From: Trichomonas vaginalis G3
Taxonomy: Eukaryota > Parabasalia > Trichomonadida > Trichomonadidae
DNA length: 64,000 nt
Reading direction: 5' to 3'
Assembly (NCBI RefSeq): GCF_026262505.1
Contig: NC_067206.1
Span: 38,205,660 to 38,269,659, forward strand
The translations under genes and the position numbers were made by a program. Below are positions 29,054-38,407 of the stretch, piece after piece; positions within the stretch are counted from its first letter, which is position 1, and each line of letters starts with the position of its first letter. The notes beneath the pieces are model-generated. The model had not been told where the DNA came from and searched no databases. It saw only the letters and a program-made list of their open reading frames with translations.

Positions 29054-32026
29054 TTGAAAGGAACTATGAGAGTGAAGTACATGACAGCAATGACAAAAGG
29101 AACTAATATCAAACCTAATGAAATCGCTCACGAGGACATAGAGCTTAACAAGTACTTTGTGGAGTATCTTATAAGTGAAGAGTATGTAAGACCTTACTTC
29201 ATGTTTGACAGCATGAATGAGGATGTTATTTCATGGTTAAAGAATATAAGCAATGTTTTCGGTAAGTACGTCATAGATGACAAAGGTCTTGTTGTATTTT
29301 ATGAGACAGCAATACGAACACAGGAACTAATGGATATTATGCACTCAACAGCAAAGAAAGGATTTAGTACTATTGGCATGAATGAACATTGCAGGAATGA
29401 CATATACAACCTATGCTCACGAAAGCCTTACACAAAAGCAATACAAATGATAGAACATAAGTGTCTAAGGTCAGCAAATGAAATCATTACTGTCAGTGGT
29501 TATGAAAGAACTGTTAGCAAAGATGAGTGGAAACAGCTATTCATATTAAGGAAGGACGTTGCTGAACTAGTTAAACCTGTTGCACAAACATTGTTTCAGA
29601 TAAGACCAGCAATGACTAAGAACCCTTTGACCTTAGTCAATGAGACCATAGAGGTTGAAGATAATGACATGAAAGAACTAGGAATGAATGAGAGAAGTTG
29701 TGAAGGATGTTTGAGTCAAAACACATGGTTCTTCAGAGCTGTTAAGAAACTTAGTAAAGAACGACAGAAATATTTTATAGAGAAGTATTGCAAAGGATGT
29801 GTAAATGAATTGCTTGAAATAGAACTTAGAGACACTTTCACACTAAAGGACTTGAGGAAAAATAAGTACATGAGTGAAGAAGGTATTGACATAGCTAGTG
29901 TTATAAATGACTTAAGAAGATGTGTTGTTGTTATTGACGGAGCACGTATGACATATCTAGTGAAAGATTATGATGGAATACGAGACACAACAACACTTGT
30001 GTCAGTAGATAGCAAGGAATTCAATAAGCTCATGAAGAGTGTTTATGTAGGACGTATTGAGGAGAAGGATGTGAACGCACTGATGATTTATGAAGCGGGT
30101 CAGAACAAGAACTATCTTATGAAGTCAGGCATGAGATTCTTTGACGAAAGAGATGACATTTACAGCTATTTCAGAGGATATGAGTATGAGGTACTGAATG
30201 AAGTAGATGAGAACGTTATTGAAGGATATTTGAAACATGTTCACGATGTCATATGTAATGAGGATGAAGAGCTTTATGAGTATGTTTTGAACTGGTTCGC
30301 CTACATCGTTCAAAATCCTTGTGGAAAGACTGGAACAGTACTTTTGTTAATAGGAAAGCAAGGAACTGGTAAGAATGTACTTAGTAATGTTCTATGCGAG
30401 CTCATTAGCAAGTACGCCAACAATAATATAACGGCAATAGAGAATGTGGTTGGTAGATTCAATGCTGCTATTGAGAACATGAAGCTCATCGTATGCAATG
30501 AACTAAGCTCATGCGATACGTCTAAGGTCATGAACCACGACGCACTAAAGTCAATAGTAACAGAGACTCAGTTGGACTTAAATCAGAAGTGTCAGCCAGT
30601 AAGAAAGATAGAGAATGTTTGTAATATCATCATGATATCTAACAACATCAACTCAGTAAAGATTGATAAAGACGACAGAAGATTTGTTGTCATTGACGTA
30701 AGCAGCAGATACAAAGGAAATTACGAATATTTCTCAAATCTCATTGAAAGCTTTAATGAAGAGTTTTATTCAAACTTACTGACGTACTTCATGAAGAAAG
30801 ATTTAAGTGAATTTGATGTAAGGAAGATACCATTCACCAGGGCTAAACAAGAACTCATCGAAATGAACAAAACACCTTACCAAATGTTTTACGAGGAGTT
30901 CTATGAAAAGTTTGTATCCGGATGGAATTGTACAGAGTGCTACAGAAGATATAAAGAATTTGCGAAGGAGAATGAATTCTTTGCATGTAGTTCAAATGTA
31001 TTTGGTGGCAAGATGAGAGAATTTGTGAAGAGAAGTAGAAAGCGAGACGGTTCTGCAAGAAGTTATATTTACGAAGCAAGTATGATATTAGAAGGTCGTG
31101 GAAAGAAAGAAACAGTGAATTATGAGGAAGTGCTTGAAAAATTCATGGAGTACATGGGAAGCAATATAACATACAACAAAGACATATACAGTGAGTTTAA
31201 GTACTACTGTGAACAGCATGAGATTGAAGTAATGAGTAAAGGAGACTTTGAAACGCTTATGAAAGACAGTAAGGAGGTCGTTCATGAGAACAGTGATGAA
31301 ATAGTTCATGAGAACAGTGAGGAGGTCATACATGAGAACAGTGATGAAATAGTTCATGAGAACAGTGAGGAGGTCATACATGAGAACAGTGATGAAATAG
31401 TTCATGAGAACAGTGAGGAGGTCATACATGAGAACAGTGATGAAATAGTTCATGAGAACAGTGAGGAGGTCATACATGAGAACAGTGATGAAATAGTTCA
31501 TGAGAACAGTGAGGAGGTCATACATGAGAACAGTGATGAAATAGTTCATGAGAACAGTGAGGAGGTCATACATGAGAACAGTGATGAAATAGTTCATGAG
31601 AACAGTGAGGAGGTCATACATGAGAACAGTGATGAAATAGTTCATGAGAACAGTGAGGAGGTCATACATGAGAACAGTGATGAAATAGTTCATGAGAACA
31701 GTGAGGAGGTCATACATGAGAACAGTGATGAAATAGTTCATGAGAACAGTGAGGAGGTCATACATGAGAACAGTGATGAAATAGTTCACGATGTCGTTCG
31801 TGAAGAAGCCATTGCAACAAAGAATGAGATAAAGGATTTCATAGAACTTAACAAGGAGGAGTTTAAAGAAGGCTATGAAGTGAAAAGATGTGAAGAAGAT
31901 TTCTTGGCGTATTTGAAGAAAAAGAGACTAAAGCCAATGGCTCAAAATAAGTTTCAATCGATGTTTGAAAAGAAACGTTTGAGCTATGGTGATGTAAGAA
32001 GCACATATTACTTTGTTAAGAAGTGA
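29054..32026 (+). CDS. Primase-helicase, D5/SF3 type, with HENS repeats (990 aa)
   Basis: Whole open frame and the replication protein of the satellite. RPYFMFD at residues 46-52 resembles the acidic motif of archaeo-eukaryotic primases, though weakly. CxxC pairs at C216/C219 and C246/C249 suggest a zinc ribbon. The SF3 helicase core has Walker A GKQGTGKN (434-441), Walker B LIVCNEL (478-484) and sensor NIIMISNN (524-531). A basic winged-helix-like part follows. Residues 748-907 are ten copies of a 16-residue unit (two versions of EEVIHENS), and the end is basic. The helicase core is related to that of Polinton 1 (8683-9918). It lies head-to-head with the HNH gene. Confidence 0.92.
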   Translation: MKGTMRVKYMTAMTKGTNIKPNEIAHEDIELNKYFVEYLISEEYVRPYFMFDSMNEDVISWLKNISNVFGKYVIDDKGLVVFYETAIRTQELMDIMHSTAKKGFSTIGMNEHCRNDIYNLCSRKPYTKAIQMIEHKCLRSANEIITVSGYERTVSKDEWKQLFILRKDVAELVKPVAQTLFQIRPAMTKNPLTLVNETIEVEDNDMKELGMNERSCEGCLSQNTWFFRAVKKLSKERQKYFIEKYCKGCVNELLEIELRDTFTLKDLRKNKYMSEEGIDIASVINDLRRCVVVIDGARMTYLVKDYDGIRDTTTLVSVDSKEFNKLMKSVYVGRIEEKDVNALMIYEAGQNKNYLMKSGMRFFDERDDIYSYFRGYEYEVLNEVDENVIEGYLKHVHDVICNEDEELYEYVLNWFAYIVQNPCGKTGTVLLLIGKQGTGKNVLSNVLCELISKYANNNITAIENVVGRFNAAIENMKLIVCNELSSCDTSKVMNHDALKSIVTETQLDLNQKCQPVRKIENVCNIIMISNNINSVKIDKDDRRFVVIDVSSRYKGNYEYFSNLIESFNEEFYSNLLTYFMKKDLSEFDVRKIPFTRAKQELIEMNKTPYQMFYEEFYEKFVSGWNCTECYRRYKEFAKENEFFACSSNVFGGKMREFVKRSRKRDGSARSYIYEASMILEGRGKKETVNYEEVLEKFMEYMGSNITYNKDIYSEFKYYCEQHEIEVMSKGDFETLMKDSKEVVHENSDEIVHENSEEVIHENSDEIVHENSEEVIHENSDEIVHENSEEVIHENSDEIVHENSEEVIHENSDEIVHENSEEVIHENSDEIVHENSEEVIHENSDEIVHENSEEVIHENSDEIVHENSEEVIHENSDEIVHENSEEVIHENSDEIVHENSEEVIHENSDEIVHDVVREEAIATKNEIKDFIELNKEEFKEGYEVKRCEEDFLAYLKKKRLKPMAQNKFQSMFEKKRLSYGDVRSTYYFVKK
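31295..31774 (+). repeat. 48-bp coding minisatellite, ten units
   Basis: Ten units of 48 bp, each two 24-bp halves encoding DEIVHENS and EEVIHENS. The left arm has about six such units with a few variant halves (HECN). The mirror frame gives a long spurious minus-strand open frame (31088-31789). Confidence 0.95.
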
Positions 32027-32668
32027 GGACATTTATTTTTGTCGTTAGTGTTGGAGTTTGTACTTGTTGTTAGTGTTTGTCATTTGTGCTGAAGTTAGTA
32101 CTTGATTAGTGTTGGAGTTTGTGGTTGTTGTTAGTGAGAGAATAAATTAAATCATGAACTTTGCCATGGTCTCTGTCCCTAGTAGTTTTCATTAAGTTCT
32201 GGAAATAATGAAAGTCATAAACTTTGCCATGGTCTCTGTCCCTAGTAGTTTTCATTATCTCACAGAGTTAATGAAAGTCATACTTTCTATCAGATGAAGC
32301 ATGCAGATGAACATAACGAAAGTTAGTGAGTTTGCCACGAGTTATGAATAAAATATTGGCATATTAGATGAGATAGCTGATGAAACAGATGAAGATAAAT
32401 TAAATCTTGGACTTTGCCACACTCTGTCCCTAGTTCCTCAAAATCCTTGACAACGTTGCTTAGAAATTTTGGTTCAAAACCTCATCTGATTTTAATATGT
32501 TATGCTACCTGTTAAGTTTCGCGAGATTATAAATGTCATGGAGTTATATAAAAAGGAGGGACAGCTAGGGACACTGGAAGTACTTGTAAGGCTATCTGTT
32601 AAGATTGCATGAAATACTAAAAAGTCATGAAATCCATTATCGCTGTGCTAGCTTCACCTTAGAGTAAA
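32027..32668. other. Non-coding region with AGGGACAGAG repeats (right arm)
   Basis: Mirror of 17036-17679. It has the same set of CTAGGGACAG/TGGCAAAGT sites and the TGTCCCT pair; no gene. Confidence 0.6.
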
Positions 32669-32905
32669 ATGACAAATAAAGTCACTGAAGCAATGAAACA
32701 AAAGTTTTTGGTAGAATACATTAAATCAGGAACTATTCCAGAAGGTTTTTACATTCATACTATGAAGGATGGTAGAGTTCAGTTTAGAAAGATAAAGCAA
32801 CCATTAGATAGAGAAGGTATATTAAGGAAGATTAAACTTCATGAGGACAACATTGCTGAACTTAAGAAGAAGTTAGAAGAGTTGGAGAAAGGAAGAGAGT
32901 TATAA
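32669..32905 (+). CDS. Small coiled protein, right-arm copy (78 aa)
   Basis: Mirror copy of 16790-17035, identical except for a slightly shorter end. See that entry for features. Function unknown. Confidence 0.65.
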   Translation: MTNKVTEAMKQKFLVEYIKSGTIPEGFYIHTMKDGRVQFRKIKQPLDREGILRKIKLHEDNIAELKKKLEELEKGREL

Positions 32906-32924
32906 AGCAATGAATTCAACATGG

Positions 32925-32983
32925 TTAGAAATGAGGTTAGAAAACGTGTTGGATCTAACATTCTAACATAAACATTATTTTTG
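32925..32983 (-). repeat. Palindrome module, GTTAGA type (right arm)
   Basis: Mirror of 16721-16790; the core reads GTTGGATCTAAC, one change from perfect. Confidence 0.8.
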
Positions 32984-33046
32984 TGCTATGTTTTCATACG
33001 TGTGAGGGTGGTGATATCATTTATTTTTAAGTTTATTTTTATATAA

Positions 33047-33367
33047 ATGACGAAAACTATTGAGATAACAAACTACAACGGTCATGAGTTCAAGAATTTG
33101 TTCTTCGTTCCTCGTGAAAATACATTCTATCAGATACGAGGGAGAAAGGGTAAAGTTAGTTTGAGCGTTTATGACTACAAGCATAATGGAAAGTTTATAC
33201 AAGCATACGATACAAACGGTAAGCGTGTTTCATTAGCTTTGTCAAAACTTACAGGTATAAACTATGACAGTGATTTTGACCTATATGAAGAAGAAGGTGA
33301 GTCAGAAGATTATGAGCTGTTATATGAAGCACAGCAATGGGAGGAGTTGCAATACTTTTGTAAGTGA
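33047..33367 (+). CDS. Terminal small protein MTKTIEITNY family, right-arm copy (106 aa)
   Basis: Same N-terminal domain as 16330-16656, but the acidic tail is a different sequence (DLYEEEGESEDYELLYEAQQ). The three copies in the window thus agree in the first 85 residues or so and vary in the acidic part, where only charge may matter. Confidence 0.7.
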   Translation: MTKTIEITNYNGHEFKNLFFVPRENTFYQIRGRKGKVSLSVYDYKHNGKFIQAYDTNGKRVSLALSKLTGINYDSDFDLYEEEGESEDYELLYEAQQWEELQYFCK

Positions 33368-33501
33368 GAACGTTTATTTTTACATTAGTGAAGTCGTTAG
33401 TGTTGTAAAATATACGTTAATGGTTTTGTAAAGTGTCAAATTCACATATAATGGGTAAGGAGGCGCGCAGTGCCACCGTACCCTTGATATGTATACTAAC
33501 T

Positions 33502-33507
33502 ATGGTA
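33502..33507 (+). repeat. Target-site duplication of inner element (right)
   Basis: ATGGTA, copy of 16118-16123. Confidence 0.85.
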
Positions 33508-33979
33508 TGCCATATAGCTTCTTGAATTTGTTAAGAAGTATTTGAACGTATTTTCCATCTGTATCTCTAGTGTTTACATAAGCATAGCCCGCCTTAGTAA
33601 AATATACTTGTAATTTCAATTGTTTCATCTTCTAGTTCGTCGACAAATTCGAATACAATATCTCCAAATTTGCCTTTGTTCTTATTGTTTTCAGAACGAG
33701 TGACCCAACGTAAGTTTTCAAGTCTATTGTCGTTTCTTATATGGTTTATATGGTCTACAAAAGGTAAATTGTTAGGATTCAGTATAAAATGAGTTGCAAT
33801 GACAACATGTTTAAGATAGTGTTTTCCACCCATCTTCATAATAGCATATCCGTCATTTCGCTTAAAACTCTTTTTGTCTTTTTGTTTCTGACTTCAAATG
33901 ACTCACAACAGTGAATTTCATATTTCTCATCTAACAAACAAGTTTCCCAACGGTCTTCTCCAACAAACTCAGCGTACAT
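33502..33979 (-). pseudogene. HNH endonuclease of Polinton 1, broken
   Basis: NUMOD4-like start (near DRWETCLLDEKYEIHC) and HNH core VDHINHIRNDNRLENLRW with VTRSENN, clearly related to the 234-aa satellite HNH. About one or two breaks. A promoter-like TTTTTATTTGAA lies upstream of the start at 33979. The satellite is inserted at the extreme 3' end of this gene, in its last few codons, so the insertion itself would have cost almost nothing of the protein. Confidence 0.75.
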
Positions 33980-33995
33980 TTCAAATAAAAATTTT

Positions 33996-36148
33996 TTACT
34001 TCATGCAATGTTTTATTTCTGTGCCGTCTTCAAGTATGCCCCAGTACTTACGCTTGGAGAGGACATGAACTTCGGAAAATACCTTATCTAGCTTAAAACA
34101 GCCCATCTTTTCACCGACCATACCCATTTCAATGAGTTTGTTGTATCCTTCTTCGTTCGTCATGAGTGCGTCAATGTTCTCATAGTAAACCTTCACTTTC
34201 GATTTGACTTCGGAGAAGAATTTGTTGTAGTTGTCAAGGACTGCTTTTGCGAACTGAGGGTAAGACCAATGTTCGACAATAGGTTTTAATGTGGTTACTA
34301 AGCCACTTTGACCTTGAGTGAATTCGTACTTCAAAACAAAAGGAGAAAACCTTTCAACAAAGTTGTCGACCTTCTCATAATGTTTACTCTTCATCTCTTG
34401 AGGTTTCTTAATGGAATATCCCCATGTCGAATTCATAAGCAATTTGAGTGTCATTGCAAGTTTGGGGTTTGAAGCTTTCCTAATATCATACAGTTGTTGT
34501 ATGACTTTTCCAACTGTATAGTTCCTTCCCGGGAACTCACATCTTTCGTTTGGAATTCCAGTCGGAATATATTGGAAAACCTCATGTATGCAGCGTTAAG
34601 GTCGACATAGTATATCTTTTCGTTTGAGTCGAACTTGTCGCAACCAATTGGTCCAGTTTGTGGAAATTCAAGTGAGTCTCTTATCTTCTGAGAAACTTCT
34701 CCTGTTATCTCATAAACATCGTCGAAGCAACCTGTTTCATATAAAACCTTCTGACCTAACTCAGATGCTCTCCAATACAATTTGACGTCAATTGGATGTC
34801 TCAATGGAAGTTTGTTTATAGCATCTTGAAGTTCTTGCAACCTCATTGGAAGTTCTTCTGGTTCAGGTTGGTATCCGAACATACCAACCCCTTGTGGAAC
34901 TGTGTACTTCTTTTGTACTAGAACTTTGTCTGGAACAACTTTTGGTCTTGCTAACAATGAAAAGTTTGTTTCGTCTTTTGGTACAAAAGTTTCTGTCAGC
35001 TTGTCATCTGGAATTGGTTCCAACAAACCTTTCTCGAAAAGAATGTTTACAGCTCTGACAATGTTGCACTTACTTTTACCAAAGAATGGGTTTGTAAGAC
35101 TTTCGTTCAACATGAAGTGGTTGTGGACAATTACAATCTTCAACCATGGTAAGTCTTTGTCAACAACATAGTCGTCATGTGAAGAACCTTTAGCTGTAGG
35201 TATGTTGACTCGGATATTGACATTTGCCAACGGTGCAATTTTTGCCAATTGACCTCTGAGAATGTACCTTGTCTTCACACATGACTCAAGATACTTCATC
35301 TTCTCATCTGTAACAAGACCAGAGTTCCTGAGACATGTAAGAATGCAAGGTTCGTTGACAATTGTTTCAATTGAATTGTAAATTCCATACCTTGTCAAGT
35401 CAATGTCAGACTTATTTATGAACGGGAAGTATCCAGCATGTTGTCTGACTGCTTGAGGGTTAGGTTGGTACCATTCGAACTTGACACTTGCAATTCCTTC
35501 AATTGCATTCAAAATGTCTGAGTCGGAGTCAACCATTTGTTCTCTCTTTGTAGTCTTGAAAGCGTCAAGAAGTTGTGCGGCTGTTTGTTCATTGCCATGT
35601 GCATAGTAAATGTGACCATCCAAATCTGTTATGGTCAATCTGAGATTGTGTCCTTTCTTATTTCCGTCTTGAATTGCAGCAAGTACACCCATGAAGCCTT
35701 CTTTGTTCTTTCCTTCGTCAAAGTTTACTGTAAAGGTTCGACCAGATGTAATTTGACTTCTAACTTCACGATACTTTTCATATGAATATCTTGTTCTTTC
35801 CATGGGAGCATGTGCGTCTTCACCTTTTCCTTTTTTCCTTCTCAAAGGATGCAATTGTTCGTCATGTTTCCAATAGAATCTGGCAAAGCCGTCGTGTCCT
35901 TCAACTTGAGGTTCACTAACATCGAAAGGCATGTCCATAAGACGTTCTTCTTCTAACCTCTCTAGTCTGTTTGGATAATTGGCACGTGCTGTTTCCAAAT
36001 CCATTTCGTAGCGAAGACCAGACAATTTGTCATAGACTTTTATGGGTCTTCCTTCCTATATTTAAAATTCTTCGAAACTCTCCAACCATATCTTTGTAAC
36101 TCTGCTTTTATTCTAGCAGACTTTCTGTCCATTCTATATGGGGGCATT
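33996..36148 (-). pseudogene. B-family DNA polymerase of unusual layout, broken
   Basis: Family B polymerase signatures are visible: motif A near YYVDLNAAYMRF, motif B KLLMNSTWGYS, motif C-like YYENIDALM and a later conserved Lys/Tyr stretch. The N-terminal two thirds does not show the usual 3'-5' exonuclease motifs that are clear in the Polinton 2 polymerase. Instead it has a segment with GIYNSIETIVNEPCILTCLR that I do not recognise. The whole region is about 715 codons, with about two or three breaks, and is shorter than the other element's polymerase. It probably replicated the element, but belongs to a different lineage from Polinton 2 pPolB. Confidence 0.72.
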
Positions 36149-36171
36149 TTTATAAAAATAATTTTTTTTCT

Positions 36172-36756
36172 TTACTTTACATAACCGCCTGCTGCCATAA
36201 GTCTTTGACGCCAACCCATACCAGCTAATGAAGGTTGACTTGGTTTAGTTTGGAAACTAAACTTTGGTTTTGGTTTATCTTCAGTTTTTGGTTTTTCTTC
36301 TTCTATCGGTTTTTCGTCACTTTTCGGTTCCTCTGACTTTACTTCACTTGCAGGAACAGTTGTGTCGTCAACATCTTCATAAATATCATATGCCATTTGT
36401 TTTTGTTTTCCTTTCAACTTTTTGTGTTTGTTGTAAAGTTTAGAATATTTCGACTCTAAGTCAATGAGATGTTCTATAATGAACTGTTGGTCAGTGAAGT
36501 AAACTTTTCCATCTGTTGTCTCGAAAGCTCCTTCAGATTTCAATATTTTATTTGTGAGAGTCTGTTTCTTTTTTGAGATACTAGCCGTTCCATTTCTATG
36601 AAAAGTGACTTTATAGTTAGGGTTTGTATTTCCAGACCTGGCACTTTCTATTATTGAATTTTTCTCTTCATCTGTAAGTTCTTTGACAGGTTTTGACAAA
36701 GGTTCTGAACTTTTTGTTTGTGGTGTCAAATCTACCGTTTCAACTTCTTCGGTCAT
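36172..36756 (-). CDS. Lys/Glu-rich protein of unknown function (194 aa)
   Basis: Whole open frame. N-terminal acidic 25 residues, then a small domain (ARSGNTNPNYKVTFHRNGTA) followed by a coiled coil (about 90-125) and a Pro/Lys/Glu tail ending in GMGWRQRLMAAGGYVK. The order small domain plus coil resembles the 81-aa satellite protein. Upstream is TTTTTTACTGAGATGAA before the ATG, a motif also found before the next two genes. Probably part of a minus-strand group with tight spacing. Confidence 0.68.
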   Translation of the reverse strand: MTEEVETVDLTPQTKSSEPLSKPVKELTDEEKNSIIESARSGNTNPNYKVTFHRNGTASISKKKQTLTNKILKSEGAFETTDGKVYFTDQQFIIEHLIDLESKYSKLYNKHKKLKGKQKQMAYDIYEDVDDTTVPASEVKSEEPKSDEKPIEEEKPKTEDKPKPKFSFQTKPSQPSLAGMGWRQRLMAAGGYVK

Positions 36757-36775
36757 TTCATCTCAGTAAAAAATT

Positions 36776-36928
36776 TTAGTTTGGTTTGTTTTCAACTGGT
36801 TGTTGAGGTTTTTGAAGTCGGTCTAAAACTTCTTGAGGTATAGGAAGAACTTTACAAACACGTGGTTTAAATGCTGGAAGCCGACAAATCCATCTTGAAC
36901 TCATTTGTCTCAATGCTGCATTGTTCAT
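36776..36928 (-). CDS. Small protein MNNAALRQMSSRW (50 aa)
   Basis: Short whole frame with its own upstream TTTTTTATTGAGATGAA motif 2 bp or so before the ATG, lying between two similar genes. The first half is basic with paired cysteines; the second half is Pro/Gln-rich (PQEVLDRLQKPQQPVENKPN). Spacing and promoter motif support it as a real gene. Function unknown. Confidence 0.6.
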   Translation of the reverse strand: MNNAALRQMSSRWICRLPAFKPRVCKVLPIPQEVLDRLQKPQQPVENKPN

Positions 36929-36947
36929 TTCATCTCAATAAAAAACC

Positions 36948-37349
36948 TTACATTCTCCAAGTTTGAGGCGGTTGAGGTTGGTTATTGTTTACCCACTGTT
37001 GTGCATGGTTATATCCTCTGTTAAAGAATCTTTCACCTTGGTCCATATAATTTCCTGCTTGGTTATAGTATTCATTTGCTTTGTTATAATAATTTCCTGC
37101 TTGTCTTCCTACATTGTCCATCCATCCTTGAACTTTTCCTCTTGTTTCAGGATTTGGAATAAGATTTGTTGCATCTCGTGCTACATCCCAACCTTTCTGT
37201 ACAGTTTGTATAATAGGTTGTGCTTTCTCTTTAAGTATACCTAATGTACTCAAAATCTTCCTTCCAACTCCAAATGCACCTCTGGCTATTGTTCCCACTG
37301 CGGGTAAAAATCTAGATGCGACTCCTGCTAATGCGCCAAATAAACCCAT
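36948..37349 (-). CDS. Amphipathic Gly/Ala-rich virion-type protein (133 aa)
   Basis: Whole open frame starting MGLFGALAGVASRFLPAVG, an amphipathic and glycine/alanine-rich N-terminus with Gly at position 2 (possible myristoylation). A middle helix follows, then Tyr/Asn/Gln-rich repeats (YYNKANEYYNQAGNYMDQG). It resembles in style the membrane-active minor capsid proteins of adenoviruses and related elements (protein VI class), and a second protein with a similar start lies at 41062-41304. The ATG is 17 bp from the divergent integrase gene. Confidence 0.6.
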   Translation of the reverse strand: MGLFGALAGVASRFLPAVGTIARGAFGVGRKILSTLGILKEKAQPIIQTVQKGWDVARDATNLIPNPETRGKVQGWMDNVGRQAGNYYNKANEYYNQAGNYMDQGERFFNRGYNHAQQWVNNNQPQPPQTWRM

Positions 37350-37366
37350 TTCTTACAGGGTAAAAA

Positions 37367-38407
37367 ATGACGAATCCAAACAAGGACCCCTATGTTTCTA
37401 AGGCAACAAAAAAAGCACTCATGATAAAAATCTTTAGTTCAAAACCAAATGCTTGGTTTATGGATATCTTGGAAAACATTCCGAGAGTTAGAACAGATGG
37501 ACCACCATACTGGTTAATATTTGTTGGTCAAAACACAAGATACTGTGAAGCCATACCATTATGGTCCAAAAATATTTTAGATATCGTAGCAGCTTTGACA
37601 ATATTCGTTGACAAATACCATCCAACAAAACTGACATCTGACTGTGAAAGTTCTTTCAAATCAGATGATGTAAAAAACTATCTGCGTTCAAAAAATGTAA
37701 ACCAATATTTCATTGTCGACCAAAACCATTCTGCTCTTGGTGTCATTGACGGTTGTATAAAAATGTTAAGAGACTTAAACCAACCACAAGGTGGTGAAGC
37801 AAATGAAATGTCATATGACGACAAGTATAGACACTTCTCCATGGCAAAGATGAGACAAGTTTTAAATATTTACAATAACCGTAAACAAAAAGGTTTGGGA
37901 AACCACTCCCCCGAAGAAATGAAAAACAACCCTGACTTAGAGAAAGACTATATATTTAATAATTTAGTCAAAAGAGACAAACAAGAAAGAATGCCGGGCT
38001 TCAAACTTCAGAAAGGTGACAAAGTAAAAATAGAAATACCCAAACGCGACCCATATGAAAATACTATTGACTATGACAACAATGGGAACCCGACAGGTAC
38101 TCACATTCGTGTTCGTAAAAATAGAAGAAAGTATACAAGAGAATATTATGAAGTTTTAGGCAAACATGGCAAAATGTACACACTGCAAGCAGAAGATAAA
38201 AATACTATTGTCAGACCTCGTTTCAAACTTGTCAAAGTTCAAGGTGGTATACTTTCAAAACAGTTCCTAACAAATATAAGACAACTCCAGCCGAATATGC
38301 TAAAGAAGTTGAAAATGACGACTAAGCAATTCTATACCATGCGTAAACTGTCATGTAAGGTGGCATGTATTCTTTACTTTGTCCCGTTGTATGTGTATAT
38401 CCTGTAA
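37367..38407 (+). CDS. Retroviral-type (rve) integrase, Polinton 1 (whole, 346 aa)
   Basis: Inserts the element into DNA with 5-6 bp duplications. The RNase H-like catalytic core is visible: WFMDI (D33), LTSDCESSF (D92) and an acidic position about 35 residues later in ALGVIDGCIKMLRDL, as in the Polinton family. A conserved HS-P-E region (NHSPEEM) follows, then an SH3-like basic C-terminal part (GDKVKIEIPK, then RPRFKLVKVQGG). The end overlaps the end of the convergent fibre gene by about 85 bp. It looks whole. The TSD lengths of the satellite and the Polinton agree with this enzyme class. Confidence 0.9.
   Translation: MTNPNKDPYVSKATKKALMIKIFSSKPNAWFMDILENIPRVRTDGPPYWLIFVGQNTRYCEAIPLWSKNILDIVAALTIFVDKYHPTKLTSDCESSFKSDDVKNYLRSKNVNQYFIVDQNHSALGVIDGCIKMLRDLNQPQGGEANEMSYDDKYRHFSMAKMRQVLNIYNNRKQKGLGNHSPEEMKNNPDLEKDYIFNNLVKRDKQERMPGFKLQKGDKVKIEIPKRDPYENTIDYDNNGNPTGTHIRVRKNRRKYTREYYEVLGKHGKMYTLQAEDKNTIVRPRFKLVKVQGGILSKQFLTNIRQLQPNMLKKLKMTTKQFYTMRKLSCKVACILYFVPLYVYIL

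Larger units (their letters stand above)
16124..33501. mobile_element. 17.4 kb inverted-arm satellite element inside Polinton 1
   Basis: It begins AGTTAGTATACATATC and ends with its reverse complement, flanked by ATGGTA duplications. Two arms (16124-21320 and 28190-33501) carry the same four genes in mirror order. Between them is a core of about 7 kb of 25-bp tandem repeats, palindrome modules and gene scraps, itself symmetric about 26992-27141. Genes: primase-helicase, HNH nuclease and two small proteins. No integrase, polymerase, capsid or ATPase is visible. The outer 700 bp match the left end of Polinton 2, so a Polinton integrase may act on it in trans. Right-arm genes are whole; left-arm helicase and HNH copies are broken. 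Confidence 0.9.
28190..33501 (-). repeat. Right arm of satellite element
   Basis: Mirror of 16124-21320. It is slightly longer because the helicase gene holds ten rather than six coding repeat units. All recognisable genes in this arm are whole. Confidence 0.92.

Noticed and set aside
31088-31789. 233-aa repetitive minus-strand frame (MNYFITVLMYDLLTVL repeats)
   Set aside because: Antisense shadow of the HENS coding repeats; the hydrophobic repeats are an artefact of the reverse frame.
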